Part shown: positions 29,967 through 39,126 of the stretch, in pieces | Layout of the letters: every line of letters begins with the position of its first letter | Numbering within the stretch: the stretch's first letter is position 1 | From: Novakomyces olei | Taxonomy: Eukaryota > Ascomycota > Novakomycetes > Novakomycetales > Novakomycetaceae | Direction: 5' to 3' | Assembly (NCBI GenBank): GCA_016906335.1 | Contig: JADEYG010000002.1 | Span: forward strand, 1,065,001 to 1,129,000 | Length of the DNA stretch: 64,000 nucleotides | Notes under the pieces: model-generated | The model's input: the letters and a program-made list of their open reading frames with translations, nothing else | Database searches by the model: none | What the model was told of the DNA's origin: nothing | Translations under genes and position numbers: made by a program

Positions 29967-30647
29967 ATCTCTGGTGTCAAAAGATTCTTGTTGGCAATTT
30001 GTAATTTGAGATTCTATTTAATTTGTGGTTCTCGTGTAATTTAAATTACATAATCCACAGATCGTATAATATACAGTAATTCTTAAACCTGCGCACAAAT
30101 AATTTTGACCCTTTTCAAAATCTTTTACCGTATAACCCTAACTAACCCTACTGAAGTTCCTGAACAAACAAATAAAGTGCTCTGTCGGGGTTCGAGCTAT
30201 TGGCAGCAACAATATTAGTTTTGCGTTTAGTGTATCGCAAACAAGTTAGTATATTTGTGACTGCTTGCTAATGCAAATGCATAATTTACCAAAATCAAAT
30301 TCTTTTGTTGATGCTGCACGACAAGATGTCGAATTAAGATCTACGATGATCTTTTTATTTGCCATATATGTTAAATCAACAGTGACAACAAAACTTATAC
30401 GGCGAATGGTTGTAAAACCCAAAAGCAATGTTGCAAGGTTAAAGTAGCGTTTCATTATGTGTTCATTTAATATTACTAGAAGAACACCAACTGGATTTAG
30501 CTTCGGTTATCATACAAGAGACTTTAATTTTGTCCAACTATTCATGCCAATGAGCTTTAAACAGCTAATATCCTACACATTGAACTGAACTTTGCATTCG
30601 TTTTAGCGTTTTCGTTTCCAAAAAGCTACTTATCACGCACGACACTG
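29967..30647. other. Upstream region of CIA2 and 3' flank of the ARC1-like gene
   Basis: 680 bp without a supported gene. The main visible element is the AACCCT-containing motif at 30133-30151. Confidence 0.5.
30133..30151. promoter_or_regulatory. Telobox-like composite motif
   Basis: TAACCCTAACTAACCCTAC: two AACCCT half sites (TTAGGG on the other strand) whose starts are 10 bp apart. The same composite recurs in other promoters of this window. A Myb-type TTAGGG-binding factor (Tbf1/Teb1-like) is the natural candidate by analogy. Confidence 0.6.
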
Positions 30648-32046
30648 TTAACGAATCGTAGCGCCAGTGAGTGATGTCGTAAGGAATGGACCGACAGCAT
30701 TATTGCCCTTGATGCTCAATTTGTGGAAAGCGCCTTCACTATCTTTCCATCCCACTACTTTGTCCTGCGTAGAGGTGAGTCCGGGTTGCAACTGCTCCCA
30801 TAACTTCTTCTTTGGCTGCAAAACAGGCTCCGGGTCAAGCGTGCCATACCCTTCTGCTACGACACGGTCCCCAGCTTTTGCACCCTCTGGTGGCAAGACA
30901 AATTCCACGATTCCATGCTCTTCGTCACTTGCGCAAAGTACCATGGCTTCAGACTTTATACCGCGCATATTTGCAGGTTTTAGATTACCCAAAATAACGA
31001 CATAGCGCTTTTGCATATCATCAAGTGGCACGTACTTGACAAGACCAGACACAACCGTGCGCGGCTTTTCCTCGCCACATTCTATTGTGGATACATAGAG
31101 GGAATCGGCGTCTGGATGCTTTATAGCCTTTTCAATAAAGCCAATACGTAAATCAAGCACAGACGGATCCAAAGACCGCTCGACTTTTTCCTCCTTTTTG
31201 GGCTGCTCTTTCTTCTTTTTGTCCTTTTTGTCCTTTTTGTTGCTATCGTTCTTGCCCGCTGCTGATGGTTCAGAGACGGCGGATTTGTCATCTTTTGCAG
31301 ATTGTTTGGAGTCGGGCTTCGATTGAACTTTTGCTGGTGAGCTGCGATCGATATTGGGGGCGTCTTGAGGGACTGCAATCTTCTCAAAACCCAATTGGCT
31401 CATGACTTTTGCTATTCTCGTTTGGTTCTGCAAGAAATCAAACCATCTTGACACATTACCGTATTTGAAAAACTGCTGCTTATTCTGAGCCCAGCCCGAC
31501 TTTTGAGTTAGAATTTCATCGAGTGAGCAACAGTCAACTTACCAGAATGTGGTAAAATTTTGGTATCAAGTAAACGTCGGCCACACTTGGGTCCGTTGCA
31601 TAGACCAAAAAAGCGTTCTGTAAAAGCGCTTTATTTGTCAACTAAAAAAGCGTTAGTCAATACCCATAGTAAAAGACTTTATCTCTTTTTTTTTTTGGGC
31701 TCTTTCTACGACTCCTTTTAGCCCTTTTACTTTCCATTTATTTCTTCTACTCCATATCTCAACATACGTCCAATAGATCATTGTCTGATTCTGTAATGGC
31801 AAGAGATAGCCACTGCTGCAATTGCGCGTCCTCGATTGGACTGCTCTGGGCCCTTTCCTTGCTAGCGACGTCCGCAACGTACTCGGCAATACTTTTGCTG
31901 CCTTTCACGGTATCACCAGAACTCAAGGTAAGAGATGAGAACTCGTCCGCTGTTTGATCTACCGAAATATCTTGTGGCGCATAATACGACGAGACAAAGA
32001 ACAGACCGTAATCACCTTTTGCTACTGCGAGTTTTGCTGTCGCCAT
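30648..32046 (-). CDS. ARC1: Arc1/AIMP1-like tRNA-binding cofactor with C-terminal EMAPII domain
   Basis: Three exons: 32046-31768, 31641-31543 and 31484-30648 (introns 126 and 58 bp; donors GTATGT, GTAAGT; a CTAAC branch in the first). The total is 404 aa, near yeast Arc1 (376). Order: a GST-like N-terminal half ending YATDPSVADVYLIPKFYHIL...GNVSRWFDFLQNQ, typical of the aminoacyl-tRNA synthetase complex; a Lys/Glu-rich linker (KKDKKDKKKK); and an OB-fold EMAPII/Trbp111 domain (LDLRIGFIEKAIKHPDADSLYVSTIE, RTVVSGLVKYV, GNLKPANMRGIKSEAM). Known role: binds tRNA and docks MetRS and GluRS in the cytosol. AIMP1-like is an alternative name. Confidence 0.9.
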
Positions 32047-32572
32047 TGTACAATTGTTCTTCCCCTCCTTTTCGTATTTGACGTTCAAGTTTACGCTATA
32101 TAGCAATATAATTTGAGCAAGCAAAAAGATACTTATTTGTGATTTCTCTTTACGGGGTACATCATTGATGTGTAAAAATGGAGAGCAATATTGTAAATAC
32201 AGAGATCAATGTAAGTTTGGGATTACGATTTTGTTTTTAGAATGAACAAAGCTACCGCAACGCAAGGCACAGCGCGAAGCAAGCCTCACGAACAAACAGC
32301 CTACATTGCTTAATAGATACTGTATCGCAAGATGTTACAATATCGAGATGTAACAATCTCCAAATTATATACATGCACTAGACTTTAACTGTACAATGGA
32401 TTGCCGTAGAAATTGCGTGTGCCAAACTAACGTGTGCACTGGGCACGCGCTACATGACGCAACACACATCAAAGCGGTTCTACTTGCATTGAGATTCTCC
32501 CTGTATTGCCTGTAACTGCATCACACGTCAGTGCCACAGGGCAGATGAGGCAAGATCAAACTTATATTTCAC
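32047..32572. other. Intergenic, no supported gene
   Basis: 526 bp between the start of the ARC1-like gene and the 3' end of ERV14. A small plus-strand frame here was considered and rejected. Confidence 0.5.
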
Positions 32573-33215
32573 TCACTGCTCGTTTGCAACTAAACTTACA
32601 ATAAGACTAGCAATTAGCGAGCAGCAAAGACAGAAAGAAAGCAAAAGTGAGTAATTCATACCAGTAGAGATAATAAAAGAACATTAGAAAGAAAAATGCC
32701 AGCTTTGCGTAAAGCTCTCGCTGCTGTTTCCCCAGCGTGCGAAATATCTCTGTAGTATCGAGCACGTGCGTGCGATGATAAAATTTGTATGCGTTCCAAA
32801 CAGCAGTCGGTAAATTCAACAACATCGAAAGCCAATACCCATTGATCAGAAATAAAAAGCTGTACAGTTTAGCATAGAAGGCAATGCTTTCCTCACGTTA
32901 TGGTAAATTGGACTGCCATGTCGGGTACTATCCAGTAGTTTAAACGACTGCACAAATCAATGGGGTTGATGTAGTCCATCTCTAAATCCGAAAACCTAGG
33001 TTGCCGTTAGTCTGTCAACATTGAACAGAGCGCTTTTTCACGCGGGACTCACATAATCAGAAAGTAGATCGAAGCTATCAAATTGAACTAGAAAATTTGA
33101 GAATACTGACTGGAGAATTGAATACATACGCCATTGAGAACGGTGGTAACACCGTACAAAGCCGCAGCTCCCACTGTTTCTGTTAGTGTTTTAATGTGCA
33201 CATGTTCGCCTTACT
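32573..33215 (-). CDS. ERV14: Cornichon/Erv14 ER cargo receptor, six exons, start codon split by an intron
   Basis: Exons (high to low): base 33215 (A of ATG), 33173-33130, 33087-33053, 32995-32897, 32859-32662 and 32606-32573. Introns are 41, 42, 57, 37 and 55 bp, most with CTAAC/CTAAT branch sites. The sum is 411 nt = 136 aa plus stop; yeast Erv14 is 138. The family pattern is complete: MGAAALYGVTTVLNG at the N-terminus, SDLEMDYINPIDLCSRLN, INGYWLSMLLNLP, the cargo-binding-like LDTTEIFRTLGKQQRE, and a final hydrophobic YYLYCLIVSL. Three or four membrane segments are expected. Known role: recruits membrane cargo into COPII vesicles. The exon phases all fit. The first exon rests on GTG standing in the genome where homologues have ATG. 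Confidence 0.85.
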
Positions 33216-33413
33216 TTTCTAGGGCTTGGCGTTCCAATTTCGCGTTCACCTTGAATTTAAAGGCTTTTAAAAATTCATTACTGGTCTCAAGCGTATCGGC
33301 CTACACTTCTTCACGGGCAGTTTGCGCTCGCTTTTGTGCAATATTGCCAATTGCTGGATAATCACGAGACAGAGCAATGAGAAAACCCTGCTCAACCAAT
33401 CTACGTAATGCTC
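33216..33413 (-). pseudogene. Coding-like fragment, unrecognised, upstream of ERV14
   Basis: On the minus strand a frame reads RALRRLVEQGFLIALSRD..., then one in-frame TAG at about 33311-33313, and continues ADTLETSNEFLKAF...LERQALEK to a TAA. It looks coding (amphipathic, basic, a winged-helix-like start) but I cannot name it. It could be the last exon of a small gene with an unrecognised intron covering the TAG (a GTG donor and an AAG acceptor exist), or a decayed gene. Its TAA lies inside the donor site of ERV14's first intron. Confidence 0.3.
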
Positions 33414-33699
33414 TATATGTTGATGAAAAATATTATATTATGATAATGATATTTAGGTTAATTGAACATTGGCTTCAACATGATGAATCTGATACAACAA
33501 AAGCAAAGACGTCCCGCTAAGGGGTTCAAAGCATGAAAAGTACAATTGAATCATTCATGTTAACCATCGCTGTGCTTGTACGCAAACCAATAGCTGAAAT
33601 TTAAATATTTAAACACACGGAATACGTATATATTATATACACACACACGCTTGCAGAGTAAACCTTTTTTTTCCCCCTTCGGATGTAGTAGAGCAAGTT

Positions 33700-34932
33700 T
33701 TACTGAATAATTAGTCTTTGAAATATCGATGAAGCATACCAGAAAATAGTCAGCAACAGGTTTCTTCGTCGGTATTCCTGTCCGTTCTTGCGGTGCCGCA
33801 TCAAAGATGCGAAAAACGCCATTTAACCTGTCGTCGAGTTCAAGTACCGCAGCAACATTGCCGCAGCGATAACAATAATTTGGTGCGGACCACACCGTTA
33901 AAACGCCACTCAAGTTGTTGGCTTCAATGACCTCGCCACCCATCGGCGGACTATCAATACTGCGATCCCAAGGCTGGTGCTCCTGGCTTGGGTCGGGAAA
34001 ATGCACTTTGTAGCCTTCCATTGCCAGCTGGTGGGCTCGTGCAATAAAATCAATATTGTTTGCGTGATTGAACGCGTGTGTAACGTCAGCGCCAAAGAGG
34101 TAGCCGGCTCCACGAGAGGAGAGACTCCATCCCGCAATATCGTCAGGGTCCGACCACAGCAAGTCGCACATTGAGCCCTCATGGGGCACCTCTTGCTTAC
34201 GATCAATAAGTCTGATTTGATCTATTGTTGAAATCGTTGGGCTTAAGCCTCCATGAACGCAGAATATTCGGCCGTCAATCAAGGCACCGAGACTTAAATA
34301 GTCAAATACTTCACAAAAGCTGCGCCAGGCGTTGGCACTGCCAAACTTTCGCTGGCATTCGTCATAGAATCCATACACCTGAGTAATCTGTCGCGACTCA
34401 TGATTGCCCCGAATCAGAGTTATGCGGTCAGGGTATCGTGCTTTTAGAGCGATAAGAAGAAGAAATGTTTCGACCGAGTAGAAGCCACGATCCACAAAAT
34501 CGCCTTTTCAATCAGTATGCAGCGGCTCGAAACATCGATTTACCTAGAAAAACAAAGTTTACATTGGGGCACTCGCCCGATACGCGGAAAAGCTCCATAA
34601 CATCATGAAACTGGCCGTGCACGTCGCCACAGATCTATTGGTTAATAGTCTTGCGCATTTTCAAATAGACACTTACAGTGACAGGAGAATCGACACGTTG
34701 CACGTTGGACTCCTCCGCCAAGATCTCGCGAACTTTATAGCATATATCACGGACTATTTGGTTAGTCACTAGCTGCTATTCTGCTGAGAGCCTGGCAGGA
34801 ACAAACAAGCAAGCAAATTGGAGTAGAGCAAATGTTGACTATCTCTCCCGAACCCTTACCCTCGTTTTCGCTTATAAGCTTGCACTGCCTGAGCTGCTCA
34901 ATTTGCCGATCAAGGTCGCTTTGGGCCGCCAT
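33700..34932 (-). CDS. PPH3: Serine/threonine protein phosphatase 4 catalytic subunit (PP4C/Pph3)
   Basis: Five exons: 34932-34860, 34753-34677, 34634-34544, 34503-33740 and 33702-33700, the last being only the stop codon. Introns are 106, 42, 40 and 37 bp. The product is 335 aa. Metal and catalytic motifs are intact: [21 protein letters not shown], the HGGLSP segment and the [11 protein letters not shown] end. [15 protein letters not shown] at the N-terminus and [13 protein letters not shown] at the C-terminus point to PP4 rather than PP2A or PP6. The final YFL is the PP2A-family C-terminus whose terminal leucine is carboxymethylated in relatives. An insertion of about 28 residues (around [13 protein letters not shown]) precedes [11 protein letters not shown], making it longer than human PP4C (307). 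Known role: DNA-damage checkpoint recovery through dephosphorylation of gamma-H2A and Rad53. Confidence 0.93.
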
Positions 34933-35434
34933 AGTTTGAGCGCGGCGCGGTGCTTCAATACACACACCGTTCGAGTCTGACTGAGCGCGTAAACTTTTAC
35001 GCCCTTCACTTGACTATCACAAAATATTTTATACTCATCGAGACTGTCTGCCGCAGCGCGCTCGTTGCTGAACCACGGCTCCCTCTTCAATTGGCACACA
35101 AAGACGCTGCCACAAACGCACAGGTCGCTAATACTTTACGTCCGTATAAATAATAATAATACCCTGTGAGACTCATGGTAGGTTTGTACTGTTCCCTATT
35201 CGTACAGCCTTAATATTATCGTTACAATTTTGGATTACACCGTTATACGTACCCCAGTGGACGTCACGTCAACAAGTATGACAAACACGGGGTACTTTAT
35301 ATATGATTGACGTAAATTCTCGGGTATTATTTACTCTCCAGTATTTCTGGCCAAACGTTTATCAGTGTAGAGGATAGATAAATGAATAAATGAATAAATG
35401 AATAAATGAATAAATGAATAAATGAATAAATGAA

Positions 35435-35469
<35 letters not shown>

Positions 35470-35531
35470 AAATAATCGACGTTGAACAGAGCCGACGCGA
35501 AAGTGAACACGGTGGCCAGTATGCGTTATCA
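34933..35531. other. Divergent promoter region between PPH3 and GPI19, with microsatellite
   Basis: 600 bp between two divergent genes. The only clear structure is the octamer/tetramer repeat at about 35377-35473. Confidence 0.6.
35377..35473. repeat. Microsatellite: ATGAATAA octamers grading into AATA tetramers
   Basis: Seven to eight tandem ATGAATAA units are followed by about ten AATA units. The octamer looks like a doubled tetramer fixed for one substitution, so the array probably grew by slippage in two phases. It lies about 60 bp before the GPI19 start. Confidence 0.9.
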
Positions 35532-36362
35532 ATGAATGAAAACCAGACAAAGTTTGGGCGTGGAGATTCGCACCAGCAGAACTGGCGGCCTTGCCAACTG
35601 CGTGCTGAGGCGATTTCTGCTACTAATGCTCTGGATGACTGTGAATCCACAAAGGAAAGCGACAATGAGGACGATCCGCCACCGATACGCCGCATTTCGT
35701 CTCTGCAGCTCAATACAGGCGGCTACCGTCGAGACGCGTTGGCCTTTTCCCGGCCACCTCGTGCCGGCAGCGCTTTTGATCCGCCTTTCTACGGTCGGCC
35801 TATCCATGTGCCGCCATCCCCGAGCTTTACGTAGGCAAATTTATAGCGTACTTTTACTTTGCTTTGTGCTAACCTCAATCTTTCTTACGCATGCAGTTCA
35901 CTGCTGAGTCGAACACGGCCATCAACGCCAGATTCGAGCGACACAGATTCGCCTTACGCAAAGGACTCGGCAGAGTTTCCTCGAAACACGCCTGTGGCAA
36001 AGGTGCCCACTTATGAATATTATGGCTTTGTTCTATACCTGTCGTCCTGGATCGCGATATGCCTCTACTTTGTATGGGCGTACTTGCCGCCATCTTTTTG
36101 CGAGAGCCTAGGGTTTACGTACGTGCCGGATCGCTGGTGGACCGTGGCCATTCCCGCATTTGTGGTATGTGGACTCGTGTATTTGTACACTTTTCTGCTC
36201 ACGTACAATGTGGAGGTGCTCACACCAGACCCGAGTGATCTCACCTGCATAACTGATCATTACGCAATCGTATGCCACGACACAGATGCTTGGGCTTACG
36301 GATCAGATGCCGTGATGGACATGCCCATTGGCGAAGTAGACCAATTGCTTTATGGCACATGA
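35532..36362 (+). CDS. GPI19: PIG-P/Gpi19 subunit of GPI-GlcNAc transferase
   Basis: Exons 35532-35830 and 35897-36362 (66-bp intron, donor GTAGGC, branch GCTAACC, acceptor GCAG); 254 aa. The C-terminal half is the PIG-P domain: YYGFVLYLSSWIAICLYFVWAYLPPSF (membrane segment 1), LGFTYVPDRWWTVAIPAFVVCGLVYLYTFLLTYN (membrane segment 2), and a TCITDHYA tail. Known role: with Gpi3/PIG-A, Gpi1, Gpi2, Gpi15 and Eri1 it makes GlcNAc-PI at the ER, the first step of GPI anchor synthesis. The N-terminal 120 or so residues are a Ser/Pro/Arg-rich extension absent from the minimal yeast protein and are probably disordered and cytosolic. Confidence 0.9.
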
Positions 36363-36510
36363 GTTTGCATTTATGCTTTTAAATGTTTGCACAATGAATT
36401 TTTCAAACATATTTCTCTTTCAAATAGAATGGGGATGTTGAGATCCTTGATGCTGGCTAGCAATAACTTCAGCTGGAAGTTGAATAGGAAGATAAAGACT
36501 GATTTTGTCT

Positions 36511-37785
36511 CTAAACGTCGGGCACCTGTTTCTTGGGGAATGGGTACGATGGCCCGTTCAGCTGGAGGCCCTCGCGAGCAAGCCATTGCCCTATCTTGAC
36601 AGCCTCTGCAATCTTTTTCCCGCTAGCAAGTGCACCCAAGAATCCTCCTGCAAATGCGTCTCCGGCACCGTTTGTATCGAGAATCTGATCAGCAGCGATA
36701 GAGATTACAGGGTATTCGGTGGGCTCGCCGTCCCCTTGAACAACGATGGTCTTTTCGGCACCTTGAGTGATAATAACCGTTCGGGGTCTCGTGGTATTCT
36801 TTTTAGGCAACCGAGCAATAGCCTTGGCAATTTCTTTGATATCCGTGGTCTATTCCGTGATTAGCAAAAGCTGCTTATTTATTTCTTGGTTGATCATTCA
36901 TACATGAAGTTCAAAAGATTCCGCGTATGCCAGGGCTTCCGACTCATTACCGATCAGGTAGTCCCAGTACTGGGAAACAGAGCTCATTTGCTCCTTGAAA
37001 AACGTTGGCAAAAAGGGAGCAGACAAGTTCATGACAAACACCTTGTTTGTATTCGATGCGTGCTCGCCCAATGCTTGGATGGCAGGGACACATACAGTCA
37101 AATGGAAGCCACCGACATAAAAGAATTCAGCATTCTCAACAAGCTCCCAGATTTTGGGAGACTTGAGATGGTCAACGGTGTAGTTATTAGCTGCCGCCAG
37201 ATTTGTGCAGAGAGATCTGTAATTAGTCGGTAATTTCAAAATTAAAATTAAAAATTAAAAAAAAAAAAAATCTGGCATAAGTGTAAACTTTTGTAGACGA
37301 ACCTATGGACGCCATTGACAACAACAGCGCAAGCACCAGTAGGAGAGGTCGAATCAACCTTATATTCAGTGCGAAGTCCCTCTTTCTCATTTGCCTTGCG
37401 CAACATATCGGCCAGATCATCGTTGCCTACGCAGCCGACGTAAACAGTCGAATGTGGGGGTAAAACGTATTGCGCTCCACGAAGAGCGTTTTGAGCTATA
37501 CAAACTTTAGTAGTCGAAACAGGGAGCCATTCTTACCAGCGCCTCCAGCAACATAGTAGACATCTTTTTGGTTTTTAACGTCTTCGTAAATGCCCTGGTG
37601 CTTGTCCTCTGCGAGAATAGCATCATCGTCCTTCAAACCGTATCTATTGGCACGACTTAGCATATAATTTGCAAATTACACGGTTACTTTTCCAGCAGAA
37701 AAGCCGATCGAGTTTGCAGATCAAGCAGGGGGTTGCCCAGTCCAAAGACAAAATATTGCTTATCGATCTTTGGTACAATCAGCAT
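36511..37785 (-). CDS. ADO1: Adenosine kinase (PfkB/ribokinase family)
   Basis: Five exons: 37785-37688, 37643-37537, 37495-37303, 37216-36904 and 36849-36511 (introns 44, 41, 86, 54 bp). The sum is 1,050 nt = 349 aa; human ADK is 345 and yeast Ado1 340. Motifs in order: FGLGNPLLDLQ, AGGAAQNALRGAQY (substrate lid), VGCVGNDD, the PTGACAVVVNG pocket, SLCTNLAAANNY, NLSAPF, GNESEA, and the catalytic anion-hole motif DTNGAGDAFAGGFLGAL. Known reaction: adenosine + ATP to AMP + ADP; in fungi it also drains adenosine formed by S-adenosylhomocysteine hydrolase. Intron 3 uses the less usual donor GTTCGT, with acceptor ACAG and branch ACTAATT. Confidence 0.93.
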
Positions 37786-37999
37786 GTTGGCTGTCGTAAT
37801 GGTCAAGGCAAAGAATAGGTGCTCTTCGAGTCTTGCGTATTATTTTCACAGTGTAACGTTTGCGCATAGCCTACGAGATTTATAGTGTAAATTATTACAA
37901 AATAATTAATTCGAAAACAATTAGAAAACAATTAAAAAGCAATATATATGAATACGAGCATAGTGGCAACTCATTTCCAGGCCGTCCGTCCATTTTGCA

Positions 38000-38510
38000 A
38001 TGTCTCTTTTAGCAGAGGGTTTGTTACCTAAATGGCTTCTTTTTGTGGCAGTAGTAGGTGCGGGTAATACAGTCCAGTCTTATGCGACACTCAAATACTC
38101 GCGGCAAGTTTATGCTGCAGCTCCCGCTCAAGTTACGCCGCTTTCGGCTCGTACCTTTGGCACGTGGACGCTACTCACTGCCATTGTGAGAGCAATGGCA
38201 GCGTTCCATATTAGCAATCAACAGTAATTTTGGTGCGATGATTCGACGGCTAATATCTGCAGGCTTTACGATATTACATTGTACTCTTACTACATTGCGT
38301 TTTTGCACTTTTTTACGGTACGCTGCGCCAAAAAATTAGTCTCTAATATCAGGAGTTAATCGTATTCAAAACCGCAAAACTGGACCGTGGCATACTCGGA
38401 CCCGCTATCGTATCGAGTAAGTGTGATTGTTTCTGGACTGTTGTGCTTAATTTATAGCGCTTTCGATTATTTGGATGACATTGCAACGAGACTACTACAC
38501 TCTGCTGTGA
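38000..38510 (+). CDS. ERG28: Ergosterol biosynthesis scaffold Erg28
   Basis: Four exons: 38000-38223, 38263-38317, 38353-38416 and 38458-38510; introns only 39, 35 and 41 bp. 131 aa (yeast 148). Family signature: LPKWLLFVAVVGAGNTVQ, VTPLSARTFGTWTLLTAIVR, LYSYYIAFLHFFTELIVFKTAKL and a C-terminal STLSIIWMTLQRDYYTLL. Several membrane segments are visible. Known role: ER membrane scaffold tethering the sterol C-4 demethylation complex (Erg25, Erg26, Erg27). The last intron is needed: reading through it gives an early stop and loses the conserved SxIWM...YY tail. Confidence 0.92.
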
Positions 38511-39126
38511 ACAATAAGCTAAGCGGACGGCAGCAGAGCTTGTCCGCTCTGTTTGTGTTTTCGCCCTTCCGTACGTAGTTTTTGTATAAATTGCGGTTGG
38601 GACGTATAAGATTAGGCGTTGCCCTGTAAAATATTATTTTTGGAGCTTGAATTATTGACATATTTTAAAGTGCCATGATAAGGCAGAATACTTCATGACA
38701 GCAGTAAAGTTAAGCAGAGCCGTCGTTAGTTTTAGAAGCAATTTCCGGGGTGACGATGTGTTGAAGCCCATGCCATTTCTGCCCTCTACAATTGTTATTT
38801 AATTCGTCGAGTATCATTTAACCCTAACCCTCACTCATGCGTTACGGCCTTGGGCCATATATTAGGGTTAGATTGTCATCTGTTATAAGTCGGCAATCAT
38901 ATCACAAGTCCAATCAGCACAACCGACGAGAGTCGAATGTTGAGCGACGGCCACTGAAGAGCGCATTAGACTGCATTGTTCTGTATCTCAATTAAATTGA
39001 ATAGTCAAAAGTAGTCAATTGCAGCGATAGCTCAATAAATTTGAAACCAAAAAATATTAATTAGATACACAGTACAGAACCATCACCTTCCCTTTCCGTT
39101 GTGTCCAGCATTCTGTAGATGGCCAA
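38511..39126 (+). other. IML1 upstream region with telobox-like motifs
   Basis: 616 bp, no gene. It contains AACCCTAACCCT at 38820-38831 and, inverted, TTAGGGTTAG at about 38862-38871, about 260-310 bp before the IML1 start. Confidence 0.6.

Noticed and set aside
32179-32400. Possible small plus-strand gene (ATGGAGAGC... with GTAAGT...TTTTTAG)
   Set aside because: The implied intron would be about 30 bp without a branch site, and the product has no family pattern.
35327-35713. Minus-strand frame with repeating FIYLFIYL
   Set aside because: It is a translation of the ATGAATAA/AATA microsatellite.
38353-38457. Unspliced end of ERG28 at the TAG at 38455-38457
   Set aside because: Removing the 41-bp GTAAGT...TATAG intron restores the conserved SxIWM...YY tail, so the spliced form is preferred.
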